Below, in pieces: positions 46,201 through 61,200 of a stretch of DNA of 64,000 nt (position 1 is the first letter of the stretch; each line of letters starts with the position of its first letter). The position numbers and the translations under genes were made by a program. Source of the stretch: Symsagittifera roscoffensis (Eukaryota > Xenacoelomorpha > Acoela > Convolutidae); NCBI RefSeq assembly GCF_963678635.1, contig NC_087063.1, positions 57,420,759 to 57,484,758 of the forward strand. Reading direction: 5' to 3'. The notes under the pieces were generated by a model. The model was not told the origin of the DNA. It ran no database searches and saw nothing but the letters and a program-made list of their open reading frames with translations.

Positions 46201-49200
46201 CAGGTCAAAAAAGCACTTGTGAGATGACTTTGGCCAAAAAAATTGAATTTTTTAGCGCGCAACCGCTCTCAAAAAGGGTATATGTTTTACACTCTTACAT
46301 TAATACCTGCATCCATACAAAACTTTTCTCGCGCTCTTCTCAAAATTTGTATGAACAGACTTTCACGCCCAACCCCCTCAAAAAGAAATCAAACCCCCTC
46401 CCTCTAAATTTTCTCAAAAACTAAGAAAATGATTGAAAGGAACAAATTTGATTAATAAAAAAAGAGTGACAAAAATCAAAATGGCCCATAAAAAATTAAT
46501 AATGAACAACAACTAACCTATTTTTTTAAAAAATATATGTAAACAACGTTGTCTTCGCTGAATTTTGCATTTCGATAAAGTGCAGAAATTTTTTTTTGCA
46601 TTCGAGTTTCATTGTCTTTTTCTATAACACAAAAAATAACCGAGTATAAGTAATTTGCAAAGGATTTTATTGCTTTATTAGATAATAGCAATAGTAATTC
46701 CTTTTTATTTGATTATAGTAGACTATTTTTCACTTTTATAATCACTAACAATATAACCAACAATTAATCAATTTTAATTATGGAATTCCAGTGCTGGTTC
46801 ACTTGAGATACTTTGAGTTATGAGAACTGTTCGGTGTGTTACTGTGATATAGCTCAAATGTTGCAGTTTTAAACAACCATAAACCAATAAATAAATTTCT
46901 TCTGCTTAGTTTGATAAAAGGATCTGACGCAAAAAGACAATCTAGGCATACTAGACAATCGTAGTAGTATAGCCAAATTGGACAAAAAAATGTTGTAGGA
47001 AAATGACTAAAAAATCTTTTAAAAAAAAAATTTTTTTTTGTTCCCAAATTAAGCTAAGAAAACTCCAAAAACTAGTTAAATCCACACTAGAAAAAATTAT
47101 TGGGAACTTTTTAATGTGGTTCGAAACACGACTGAAAGTGCTTTCAAATGATATATCCCTCAACCCAGTCCGGGTTATTTGTGGTTCCTTATTTTGTGTG
47201 GAAAACAAAAAAAAAAACTAAAACGCACCCGAATCCAATGTTCCTCACCATTTTCGAGGGTCGGAACAATAAATCGTTTCATCAGGAGTTGAAAAAAAGT
47301 TGAAACTAAAATGAAAAGATTAATTATGAAATACTTGTCTAAGATACCAAACTCTTAGATAGATGAGTTTTGCACAAACCATCTAAGTTTTTTGCACCTT
47401 TGGCAACTGGCAAAATATTACATGATTTAAACTGTTGCAGCAACTTGTGGCACAACCTTGTTCTGCTGGTTACCTTCATCCTGAACTTGTTCATACTCTT
47501 CACATGGGACGCTCCTGCTGACGTTTCGACGTGAGTTTTGACAATTAGAAAAAAAATTAAAGCCCGCTACTTTTTTTTAATAGTGAACGTGTTTTTATTC
47601 AGAAACTTAAATAGAGAACTTACATAATAATTTAACTTTCATACCAAAAATTGAAAAAAGCTTACAAAATTATAAAAGTTAATTATATAAATAAGAATCC
47701 AGGGACGAGATTAGCCTTATGAGGAGTAGTGTGTCGATTTCCTCCTCCTTCTGTTCCCCTTTCTCCTCGCGAATTCGACCCCCCTGACTACCAAAAGGGT
47801 CCCCTTTGGTACTTTTTTTGATCTCCACAAAGTATAAGACTATAAGACCAATATAAAAGTGTTCTGCTAGAGCCTTCGAATCCAATTTATTTCAATTACT
47901 GATTCAATTACTGATTTTGAGAGAGAAGTGCACGCCAAAAACGCAGTTTTATGTTCAAAAGTTTCCAGAAAAGGCCTAAAACTAAAACATTTTGGCCTTT
48001 TTTAGGCCTATTTTTTCCCAAAAATTCGTCTGCCGCGCTGAAAAGACTGACGAACTCGAATTTTTGGTGAGAACTATTAATTTGACAAGCTATCCGACCG
48101 CTGACCGAATGTTCCAGGGCTCTTTCAAATTTGTTCATAATGTATTGTTTTACAGTATCAAGCCTGAGTATCCGGACTGGTACTTCTATGTGCTGATGGT
48201 GTTTGGATCCCTACACGTGCTGCTGTCCCTCGTGATTCTGGTGGAGTACTTTCTGTCCAACAGGCCTCAGCTGCCCTCCTTACATGAGATCAAAGAAACC
48301 ATAGCGTAAGTGCGTTACTGGGTATGAAAAAAGCTCTCGTTGACCTTGTGAAAAACATTTTCCGTTGCAGTTCATGCAACTCATCCGTACATTAATTAAA
48401 TCTCCCATTATTCAAATCAGCATATTTATAGGTAATATTTCACGTTTTTTCTTCTGATTTCTTAATTAGGTTTACTTAGAAACGGATTGAAACGAAATTT
48501 GCGCCAAATATCATTCAATTTTATTATAGGCCAATTTGACAATTTACAACCATAGATGACTTCAACTTTTCACAAGTACTCAGGAAAACTCCGGGAAAGA
48601 AATTGAAAACCAGAACTCAGCAAACACAAAATTGAGAAAATGCAAAACTGAATTACCAAACACGTGCCACCAACTAATTTATGGTCAAATCAACGTTTAA
48701 AGCAAGAAAATGCTCAAATACACAGTGTAAACTAAAAACGATTACAACTTCGTTTTCTGTATGACACTCAGCTAAATTGCCAGTAACCATACCCTTGCTC
48801 TACCACTTGACCAAGCTGGAAGCACAATTTGTCTTTAGTGCCAACCAAGAAACACTCGTTTTGCAGTTGCTTAAGATTTCAAAAAACTTTTTAAAAAATT
48901 GGTTTAACAATTCGGACCCCATAGCATAACTTTGGTAAAGAGACGTAAAGTTACGTTTGGCTTATATGATTTTCCGCCTGTTCAAGTATCAGAACGAACT
49001 ACTTTCAAGGATTTGTGTCTTCCAATGGCTTATTTTAATTCGTTATACTTATTTGAAATATTTACCGCACCATTGTTCTTTTGCTTCGTTCCTTTCAAGT
49101 TAAGGTTAGCTAACTAGGACAGGAACTAACAAAGTAGGTCAAAACTACGACTTGTTACGACATCTACAACAACTGCAACGACAACAACGATCAGCTACGA

Positions 49201-52200
49201 CAAACTAGCCATGCCCAACAAAACCACTCTCGCCCAGAGAAATCTACTCATTTCCCAACTAGAGCGCATCAACCGCCTCGCTGATATACAAGATGAACAC
49301 GACGATATAATGGATGAATATTGACAAATGCTATAAGAAACTACAGCAGAGACAATTCCACAACAGCAGAACAGTGATGCCACCACAGTTCTATCCCCCC
49401 AGACAGCTGATTCAGTGCAATAACAGCCAATACAAGATCAGGATTCTAGCCAGACGTGAACATTATTCATTAGCAGCTATCAGCCCGGATCATCAGCACA
49501 GCAAACAGTAGAGGACCACAACTCTTCAGATAGCAGAGATACTCAGCAGCAAGTCCCCCAGTCAGGTTTCGAAATAAACACACCGCCGCTCCAACACCAG
49601 ATCACGACACCACCAACGCAAACCTCAGCTTCAAAAACAATTACAGAACAGCAGCTTTTTCCAGTAGCAGCTTCTCAGACATCAAGTAGCGGACAGTCGC
49701 GATTGAGCTACAGTCTCATGACCAGACCTCCAAAAGTAAAAATTGATGGGGCACGTGATTCGGACTCTTCAAAGCAACAATCCACAATCAACCCATCTCG
49801 GACGCCGAAAAGATGACTCATCTGCAGACTTTAACAACCGGAAAAACCAATCAATCTATTTCCAGTTAGTCGTACAATAGCACTATGTACAACGCTGCCC
49901 TCCAACGCTGACCTCGTGATTCTGGTGGAGTACTTTCTGTCCAACAGGCCTCAGCTGCCCTCCTTACATGAGATCAAAGAAACCATAGCGTAACTGCGTT
50001 ACTGGGTATGAAAAAAGCTCTCGTTGACCTTGTGAAAAATTTTTTCCGTTGCAGTTCATGCAACTCATCCGTACATTAATTAAATCTCCCATTATTCAAA
50101 TCAGCATATTTATAGGTAATATTTCACGTTTTTTCTTCTGATTTCTTAATTAGGTTTACTTAGAAACGGATTGAAACGAAATTTGCGCCAAATATCAAAT
50201 CCATTTTATTATAGGCCAATTTGACAATTTACAACCATAGATGACTTCAACTTTTCACAAGTACTCAGGAAAACTCCGGGAAAGAAATTGAAAACCAGAA
50301 CTCAGCAAACACAAAATTGAGAAAATGCAAAACTGAATTACCAAACACGTGCCACCAACTAATTTATAGTCAAATCAACGTTTAAAGCAAGAAAATGCTC
50401 AAATACACAGTGTAAACTAAAAACGATTACAACTTCGTTTTCTGTATGACACTCAGCTAAATTGCCAGTAACCATACCCTTGCTCTACCACTTGACCAAG
50501 CTGGAAGCACAATTTGTCTTTAGTGCCAACCAAGAAACACTCGTTTTGCAGTTGCTTAAGATTTCAAAAAACTTTTTAAAAAATTGGTTTAACAATTCGG
50601 ACCCCATAGCATAACTTTGGTAAAGAGACGTAAAGTTACGTTTGGCTTATATGATTTCCCGCCTGTTCAAGTATCAGAACGAACTACTTTCAAGGATTTG
50701 TGTCTTCCAATGGCTTATTTTATTTCGTTATACTTATTTGAAATATTTACCGCACCATTGTTCTTTTGCTTCGTTCCTTTCAAGTTAAGGTTAGCTAACT
50801 AGGACAGGAACTAACACCATCAACCAACCAGCGTTCACCGAAGATTTCTCAAAATTGGAGTGCGAACACCCGACCCCCATGTCCCTTCGACGGACAATTT
50901 CACCACCCAGCATACTGCAGCAAGTATCTGATTTCATCTTTGGAAGAGAAGACGCGATTTATTTCGGAAAGGAAAATTTGCTACAATTGCCTTGGACAAC
51001 ATCGAATGAAAGGTTGCCCATCAAAGCACACATGCAGCAAATGCAATCAACATCATCACACAACTCTACACGACGAACAACGAATAAAAAGAACACCAAA
51101 GTTTAATCCGAACCAGCGACCGAATCAAGTCAACCATCTTGCTAGCCAAAAGAAGATATCAAGGATCAACAGCTCACTCCTGCTACTTTTACCGGTCACA
51201 TTACGACACCGCAACATACACCTTAATGTATATGCCTTTCTTGAAACAGGAAGTACAAACAGCTACATATCGGAACCGACAGCAGCACATCTTCAACTGG
51301 AGGAAACTAACCATCAGGAACAACTTCTCATAGGAGGCTTCTTCAACTATTCGGACCCCATAGCATAACTTTGGTAAAGAGACGTAAAGTTACGTTTGGC
51401 TTATATGATTTCCCGCCTGTTCAAGTATCAGAACGAACTACTTTCAAGGATTTGTGTCTTCCAATGGCTTATTTTATTTCGTTATACTTATTTGAAATAT
51501 TTACCGCACCATTGTTCTTTTGCTTCGTTCCTTTCAAGTTAAGGTTAGCTAACTAGGACAGGAACTAACAAAGTAGGTCAAAACTACGACTTGTTACGAC
51601 ATCTACAACAACTGCAACGACAACAACGATCAGCTACGACAAATTAGCCATGCCCAACAAAACCACTCTCGCCCAGAGAAATCTACTCATTTCCCAACTA
51701 GAGCGCATCAACCGCTTCGCTGATATACAAGATGAACACGACGATATAATGGATGAATATTGACAAATGCTATAAGAAAATACAGCAGAGACAATTCCAC
51801 AACAGCAGAACAGTGATGCCACCACAGTTCTATCCCCCCAGAAAGCTGATTCAGTGCAATAACAGCCAATACAAGATCAGGATTCTAGCCAGACGTGAAC
51901 ATTATTCATCAGCAGCTATCAGCCCGGATCATCAGCACAGCAAACAGTAGAGGACCACAACTCTTCAGATAGCCGAGATACTCAGCAGCAAGTCCCCCAG
52001 TCAGGTTTCGAAATAAACACACCGCCGCTCCAACACCAGAACACGACACCACCAACGCAAACCTCAGCTTCAAAAACAATTACAGAACAGCAGCTTTTTC
52101 CAGTAGCAGCTTCTCAGACATCAAGTAGCGGACAGTCGCGATTGAGCTACAGTCTCATGACCAGACCTCCAAAAGTAAAAATCGATGGGGCACGTGATTC

Positions 52201-55200
52201 GGACTCTTCAAAGCAACAATCCACAATCAACCCATCTCGGACGCCGAAAAGATGACTCATCTGCAGACTTTAACAACCGGAAAAACCAATCAGTCTATTT
52301 CCAGTTAGTCGTACAATAGCACTATGTACAACGCTGCCCTCCAAGAACTACGACGAAGATATGGACGACCTGGCATCATCATCAATGACTTTGTCAACAA
52401 ACTACAGAGCTTTAAGCAACCATCAACTCATCACAAGGATTCGTACGTTGAATTTTCTACAGTCATCAGTAACATGGTTGAAACGTTTCGGACGCTTGGG
52501 TTCAAAGACGATTTGAACTCTACAAAATACGTACAGTTTGCCGTCAGCAAACTGCAACACCATCAGCAACTTCAATGGACACAGTACATCACCACCCAGA
52601 ACATCGACCAGCCCAGCCTCGTCGCCTTCAACGACTGGATAAGGCAGTATGCATTAGCATGCGATCACTTACCACCTATGCAACCGCAGCAAATGACCCT
52701 GGAATCGAGCGATTGACAAAAATAGCGCCAAGACTTTGACACGCCAACGGATCTCGACCATCAACCAACCAGCGTTCACCGAAGACTTCTCAAAATTGGA
52801 GTGCGAACACCCGACCCCCATGTCCCTTCGACGGACAATTTCACCACCCAGCATACTGCAGCAAGTATCAGATTTCATCTTTGGAAGAGAAGACGCGATT
52901 TATTTCGGAAAGGAAAATTTGCTACAATTGCCTTGGACAACATCGAATGAAAGGTTGCCCATCAAAGCACACATGCAGCAAATGCAATCAACATCATCAC
53001 ACAACTCTACACGACGAACAACGAATAAAAAGAACACCAAAGTTTAATCCGAACCAGCGACCGAATCAAGTCAACCATCTTGCTAGCCAAAAGAAGATAT
53101 CAAGGATCAACAGCTCACTCCTGCTACTTTTACCGGTCACATTACGACACCGCAACATACACCTTAATGTATATGCCTTTCTTGAAACAGGAAGTACAAA
53201 CAGCTACATATCGGAACCGACAGCAGCACATCTTCAACTGGAGGAAACTAACCATCAGGAACAACTTCTCATAGGAGGCTTCTTCAACTCGCAAACGATA
53301 GACGCTAAGACAGTTGATATTACAGTTCATTCATTTGGAAAAAACACAATGGCTTCTGAACTAATTAATGTTCCAATCAAAGTGCATATCAACATGATTG
53401 CAGAGGAGCTGAAAAAAATGAACGACATTTGCAGCCTTTACGCCCACTTGAAGGATAAGGATATATGTTTTCCAGGCTTAAACAATAACGACGTAGCCTT
53501 GTGATTGAAACGGACAATATTGACCTCATCAGCCAGAAGACCATCGTCTAAGGAAATCAAAATGTTTCTCGAGCAATCCTTACAGCCCTAGGATGGACAA
53601 TAGCAGGACCGAACAACGACATTGGAGATTTCTCAAGCCAACAAGCAACTGCCGCCCCAATACAGATATCAAAAGACGACACACAAATCTCGTATCTTCT
53701 CGCTTCATTATGGCGAATGGAAATCTACGACACATCACCTGAAAGAATGATGTCATCGGACGAAAGACACGCTTTGCAAACACTTCGGAAAACCATTTCA
53801 TTATACGACAACTGCAACCAACTCGGACTAATGTGGAAACCAAATGCGAAAATCCCCAGCAACTATAAAGCAGCAATTGCCCAATACCACTGGTTGAATA
53901 AACAATTTAACAAGAATTCAGAAAAGCTAGCCCTCTACCAGGATACAATTGACAAAGATCTCAGCAAGAACTTTATAAGGAAATTAAAGACAGAAGAAAT
54001 ATCTTCGACAGGATGGATTTTACATGAAAATGGCGTAATCAACCCAAACAAGCCAGGAAAATTTCGCCGTGTTTCCAATGCCAAATCCAATTTTAAAGGA
54101 TCTTGCTTAATTGACATGCTTCTCACTGCACCTGACTTGCTCTGCAATCTACTAGGAGTAATTACCCGATTTCGCGAACGAAAGCATTACATCTCTGCCA
54201 ACATTGAAGGGAGGTACATGCAGGTTTCCTTTATCCCCGATGACAGAAAAAATTTTCGTTTCCTCTGAGGAGCGGAAGAACCCGAATTGTGAGTACAGTC
54301 GATTCATCTTTGGAATCAAATGTTCTCCTATTTGTGCAAATTACGCATCAAGAACTTGTGCAGACGACAATATTGAAAACTATTCTCACATCAAAAAACT
54401 TGTCTACGAGAACTTCTACATGGACGAATTTTTTGAATCCACCGACGACATCAACACCGCAGTGAAACTCATAGAAGGCCATGGACACGTACTACAACAA
54501 GGAAGCTTTAACCTGACGAAGTCGATGACTACTGATCATATTCAGTGCACTCGATTCGTCTTTGGAGCCAAAAGTTCTCCTACTTGTGCAAATTACGCAT
54601 TAAGAACTTGTGCAGACGACAATGCTGAAAACTATCCCCACATCAAAAAACTTGTCTACGAGAACTTCTACATGGATGAATTCTTCGAAATCACCGAAGA
54701 CATCAACACCGCAGTGAAAATCATAGAAGAACATCGACACGTAGTACAACAAGAAAGCTTCAATCTGACGAAGTGGATGACTTCGGATCATATTCTGCAA
54801 AAAATACCAGAAGAACATAAGTCAATCACCGCAGAGGAAATCAAGGACCCCAAATCTTCAAGTGAATTCACGGAATACGATGGAGAGTAAGTAACGATAC
54901 CCTCTGCTTCATCACTGACAAATGACACGATCTCGCCCAGAAGAAACCGACACAACGGAACCTACTTCGCGCTGCCTCTTCAATTTTTGACCCAATTTGA
55001 ATAGCAGCACCTATTACTATTCGAATACGAATAATTCAGCAAGCAGTTCAGAAAAAAGGAATGGAGTGGGATGACCAAATCACACGAGACTTGGTACCTG
55101 AACTTTTTGAGCTTCTCGACGAGAGAAACGATCTACAGACAGTAGAAATACCTCGATACTACTTTGGATACTGCTACGACAACATCGCTCTTCATTTTTT

Positions 55201-58200
55201 TTCAGATGCCTCCTACAGCGCCCTAGCAACAGTCGCTCATTTTGTGTACAGCAACAGTGGCACGCGGCGAATCAGCAGCGCATTTGTTCTTGGAAAAGCT
55301 CGAGCGGCTCCTCTAAAACAGCACACAATAACTAAATTTGTTATACAAGCCGCAATTTTGTTGCTCGCCTCGCAAAGTTCATTTGCAAAAAACAGAGGAT
55401 TGTCATCAGCTCTGCGCATACGTGGACCGACAGCACAACAGCGCTTCAGTGGATACAGGGATCTGCGAAACGACAACAATTTTTTGTTTCTCACAGAGTT
55501 GCAGAAATTTTGGAAAGCACCCAAGCGAGTCTATGGAAACATTGCCTAGGACCCCTAAACCCAGCAGCCGACCGAACCCGTGGAATACCCCAATCGTAAT
55601 TCAGTAACAAGTCAAGATGGTTCAACGGACCAAATTTTATATGTGAACAAGAATGCAACTGGCCATAGCTACAATAAAACGATGCCAAAATTGATACTTC
55701 GCTACTCAACGATCGAATCGGACAAATGAATGAAACAGAAACAACCTCAGCGCTAGCTTTGAAAGCTTCCGCCGAAACGACAGTACAAATTTGCATCGAC
55801 AACAGCATGTTCTCTAAATCGACAAGAATTCTCCGAACAACCGCATACGTGATGCGGGCCATCAGTATTTTTAATTACAAATAACTACAGTCCCACAACG
55901 AAAACTCGACCACTGAAATGACAAGCAACAACAGAATTGCCATAAATTATTTTATCTTCAAACAGACACGACGAGACAGCTTCAAACAAGAGGTCAAAAT
56001 TTTGACACGAAATAAACCAATCAATACAACTAGCCGACTTTGACATCTGTCACCGTTTTTAGACGATGATGGGTTCTTACGAGCTCGTGGACGCCTCGAG
56101 AAATCTAAATTGGACTATTGCATGAAACATCCGATTATTCTTGATGGAAACCACCCAGCAGTTCGCCTCTACATACGACAAACCCATAACGACAACCAGC
56201 ATTCGCCACGCCAGCACACAAAAAAGATTCTCCAAACGATTTTTGGATTCTCTGTGTTCGCGTTCAGATTGAGAAGATCATAAAAAACTGTTACGACTGC
56301 CGACGACAACAAGCAACTGGACTACAGCCGGAACTTGCGTACCTACCCGCTTGCAGATTTCCGGAAGATAAATCAATCCCGTTTCATCAAACAAGATTAG
56401 ATCTCTTTGGACCGTTCGCTTCGAAAACCGCAGGAACCTACAATAAACGCTACGGCGTTATAATGACTTGCCTAACAACTCGAGCCCTTCATCTTGAGAT
56501 GTGCCAGGACCAATTAGCTAACGCATTTATCAATATTTTAAAAAGATTCTTCGCACGCAGAGTAAAACCAGCCAAAGTTGCTTCTGACAACGGTTCAAAT
56601 TTTACCGCAGCCGAAAAAGAACTCAACAGACACTTCGACGCCGATCTTACACGACAATTCTACGCTAACCATCGGATTGAATAGACCTTCAACCCTGCCT
56701 TTACTCCTCTTTTCGGAGGTGTATGTGAATGACTCATAAGATCGGTAGAAGACTCGTTCTATGCTATCATAAAAAGCCAGATTCTAACAGACGACATAAT
56801 CAAAACCGTTCTTTGCGAAGTTGCACACTTTATGAACGCAAGACCCATCACTACAGTTTCATCATTGCCGATGATGTTGAAACTCTCACCCCAAATCATT
56901 TTCTTCTCGGGAGAGCGCATGCCAGCACGCCACCTCTACAAACCCAACACCCCTCAATACTCAGTCGACAATGGAAATTTGCCCAACATAGCAACCCATA
57001 TTTGGAAGAGCTTGATCAAGAAGTTTATCCCAACATTACTGCCACTACAACGATGGACAAAGAAGACGCCACCTATAAAAATAGAAACTGTTTAGATTCT
57101 TCAGGATATGACGCCACGAGGACTCTGGCCAATTTTACGGATCACAGGAAACAAATCAACCGATGATGACCGGACCCGCGTTTCACCGTCAAAACAAGAG
57201 GCAAACTTGTGTCAATGCCAGCCATTAGACTAGCACCTGTTAGTCCGGACTATTGCAATCAGTCAGCAACCAAAGATTCACGAAAATGAGAGCCTCAGCA
57301 TAAACCAGCCTTGCCGCCGCCAGCCATAGCCGATAACTTCATCCGACTTTTACATGACCGTTAAGCCAGCGTTTTAAGTTTTAAAAATACAAACCACCCA
57401 CCCCTTTTTTCTTCAATCATTTTGCAACTGCAAATTGAGGCCGAGTGTTATATACCAAAATGACAATTGGCAACCATCTTAGATGACTGCAACTTTTCTC
57501 ATGTAATCAAGAAAACTCCAGAAAGAAATTCAAAACCAGAACTGAGCAAATACGAAATTGGGAAAAAGCAAAACTGAATTACCAAACACGTGCAACCAAT
57601 TAATTTATAATCAAATCAACGTTTAAAGCAAGAAAAAGCTCAAATACAGCTTCTAAACTAGAAACGATTACAAGTTCGGTTTTTATCGCTCTAGGTTATT
57701 TTAGGGCTCTTTATTTTGGACAGTTTTCAAATTGGACTTCTGCTGAGCCAGAGACAAAAAAAACATTTTGAATTAGATTATCTTTCTGTTCACAGGGGTT
57801 TAATAGGAGTGGAGTACTTTGGCGGAGGCGGGGAGGACAAAGAAGAGAGCGCCGAGGAGGGAGGGGATGAGCACTTGAGAGTGGACTTCTTCTCCCTCAC
57901 AACATTCTACCACCTCGTTAGTCCATAACGCAAACACCTTTTCTAAGTGACAAAGAACTTCAATTCTAGGATCATTCAATCATATACAAGGAAAAAGGCC
58001 ACACTTAGGAGTAAGCGGACTCAGGAAGGGGTATTGACCTTAAAATTGTTCTAAATGCGCTTTCGATGAAAAATTAGTCGAAAATAGAGTCTTTATGGGG
58101 GTTTAAGTGATCTCAGAAAATCAATTTGGTCAACCTAGAAAAAAAAGTCATCAAAAGTTTTTGAAAATTCATCACCTCCAGAAAATATTAGATCTGCCAC

Positions 58201-61200
58201 TGAAAACGACCGTTCTCTACGGAGAACAGCTGTTGTTCAACTTTGTTGAGATCTAAATTCATTTTGTTTTTCAATTTTTTTCTAATTATTCAAATCTAAT
58301 AGTCCTTTAAGGAGCTTAGGAAATTGTTTGAAGTCAGCATTGGAGAAAATATTGATAGTAAGCATTTATCGTAAGCATTGATATACGAAAAAAAAAACAG
58401 CAACGCAATCTACATGTTATTAATTGATACCTGCTGAGAACCATGTAAACAATAGACATTAGATATTGTCGACATTTTTTGGAGCTACCGCCTGCAATAT
58501 GCTGTCAATGTAATCCCGTCGCAACCATCTTTTTTTCTTAGTTTACTTGGTTGTGTTTACAACTAGGACGATAACTATTTTGTCAGTGTTCTATTTCCCT
58601 GTATTTTTGCAATGTGTTAGCTGTTTGTGGCGGCGTCAGTGTCTGGGGTGGTGTTTTATGGCTACTTCTTCTGCTTCCACATGCTGCATGTAGTACCTCG
58701 AAACCAGATGCTCACCAGGGTTCTCAAATCCGTTACACAGAACGGTCAGCAAGTTGTAATATTTTTAATACATTTTTGAGGTCAGTAAACTTTATTAATA
58801 TTTTAATGTATTTTAACGGTCAGAAACTTTAATATGTTTTGAATATATCTTAACGGTCAGCAAATCTCTTAATCTCTTAATCTCATTTTAAATCGAATGA
58901 AGTTATTAATATTTTGAAATAAAAGTATATCAGAAGAAACTATGAATATTCCATGAAACAAAAATTAACGAGCAGTTACTTGAACCTTCGTAGATTTGAA
59001 AAATAATCGAAAGAAAAATTTTAATGATGGACTGCGATGTATTAACGTAAAAAAGTGACTCGATTTATCCACTCTGTCGTTTATTGACCTTAATCTCCTT
59101 TACAAAAAAAGTCATTGAGTATCAAAGTTCTTTTTTATTTTCATTGGTCAGAATGGATAAAAAAAGATTTCATAAAACAAAATCAGATAAACTCTTCCGA
59201 GAACAGTTAATCAAAAATTTTTTAAGTTCGCATATTGTGCTTTCACATAATTACAAGAAATGCTTTGACACAAGAAAAGTCTAGGAGATGCCCGCACTCA
59301 GTAAAACGAGAAAATAACCGATTATATTATAATTATAATCGTACTTTTAGCAAGAATATAATTTATTATAGGCGCCAATTTCAGATGTTTAAGCGACTTA
59401 TAATCCATTATAATGAAAAAATTTTGGTGAAGTTTTACCAGAATATGATCAATTATAATTGATTACAATTTTTCCGAAAATCTCCTATAATCTATTATAA
59501 GAGATTAAAATCCCTTTTTCTATCGAAACATTATCTTATATCATATTATCGAAAAAAATCAATAATAATGGATTATAATTAGCTATTCTGCTTGAAAACT
59601 CAGTAAAATTTAAAAATAAATTTAAGCTTAATCTATAAGTACGAAATAATAGTTTTTTAGTTCGGTAACCAACTGAAAAGCACTTAAAACAAAAAAATAA
59701 CACAAATTGAAGCGATGACGTTTTTTGAACAATAATTGATTATTATCCATTATAATAGATTATAATTCATTAAAATTTGACAAAAAAAACTTTCAAAAAA
59801 ATTAATCAAAAATAATCGATTATTATTCGATTACAATAATTTTTATTGTTTCGAAAAATAGTAACATTATAATCCATTTTTAATTACTTATAACTAATTC
59901 TTCTTGAAAATTATAGAGATTGACAATAAAAAAATCCCTTTTAATCTATAGTTTTCTCTTTTTACTGAGTGCGAGTGTATTAACGACACATCAAAGGTTT
60001 CATATTTCAAACAGCTTTGTAACTGCTATTGAAAAAACTTTCCCCGACCTTCTTTTTTTCATTTTTCGTTTCAACTTTTGTAGGAAAGAGCAACTTGTTT
60101 AAGCTTGAATTGGTTAGTTTTTTCAGCCCTATTTAGAACTTTCAGGTAACCATTTTTTTAAAATTTTTTCTTGCCATCTGAAATATAATAATGACATGAG
60201 TTTAAAAAAGATATAATTCACCTGCAATCAAGTTAGTAAAGCTATGTGAGTTTCAAAATTGCCTATTTAGAATCAATATCAATTAAGCGTGCTCTCACCA
60301 GTTTTCAGAATTCAATTTTTCAATTTTAAAATATTGCAATTTAATTATTCCATTTTACTTACTAATCTTATTATTATTTATTGTTAATTGCATTTTATTC
60401 CAGATAATTGATAACTTATTTTTTATCATTCTTCGTTTTTTTTCTAGAAAAAAGGAGAATAAATACATTCTTTTGTACTTCACATAGCATGTGGGGTTAA
60501 TAAATTGAAGAATTAACGATTTTTTTTCTTTTTTTTCGACTATTTTATAAAAGTTCCAACAAAAATATTTTAATTGGCCTTAAAGTGCAGTCGGAACATT
60601 CAGATTTTGGCTATCATAAACCAGAGGTATTACGGGAGGGGAGAGTGTCACTGGAGAAGTATTACCGATGTTTTAAACACTGCCAGCGTGGCAAAAATGA
60701 GACAAGTAAATCCAGGTTATTTCGTCCTATGAAAGCGTTTGCGGCGAATTTAAAAATTCCAAATTGAATTTAAGAGCAAGCAATTTGTAATTGTTAGAAT
60801 GTTTCTGGGCCTGAAAATACCGTATATTTTACATCAATTTTGGGGGAATCAATTGAACACAAAAAGAAAAAACGATTTTCTTTTTTTTTTTGAATATTAT
60901 AACAAATTTTCAATCGAAAAATTGTTCATTGGGACTATCGGAACATTCAAAACTTTGTCTTGATATGAGCAGTCTTGTTAACTTGTTGTAATAAGATAAC
61001 AAATTTGATTTTGTTTCGACTATTATAGAAACAAATTAGGGAACGTTTATGCTCGGGGTGTTTTTTTTTCGCCAGACCAATTTCGACTTTTTAACTAGCA
61101 ATTATTGACTTTTTTTCAAATCACTCGAATAGTATTGCTGCCCTGAGCTTAAATTTAAAAAGTTATTACACTTTCGATCATTGGATCTTATTTTGTGGGG

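Larger units (their letters stand above)
48228..57690 (+). mobile_element. Rearranged BEL/Pao retroelement with duplicated 5' part
   Basis: Read on the plus strand: LTR, gag (DUF1759-like), zinc knuckle, protease, RT, RNase H, integrase, partial 3' LTR. The 5' end occurs three times: block 1 at 48228-49911, block 2 at 49912-51348 and block 3 from 51349. Breaks lie at about 49912 (host exon 19 piece joined to gag), 50816 (LTR end joined to gag 3') and 51349 (protease joined to LTR). Stops, and changed catalytic residues, show it is dead. Confidence 0.85.

Noticed and set aside
48932-51556. A 61-codon frame present three times (48932, 50617, 51371)
   Set aside because: It starts at TTG and lies in the BEL LTR; its repeated presence comes from duplication of the LTR.
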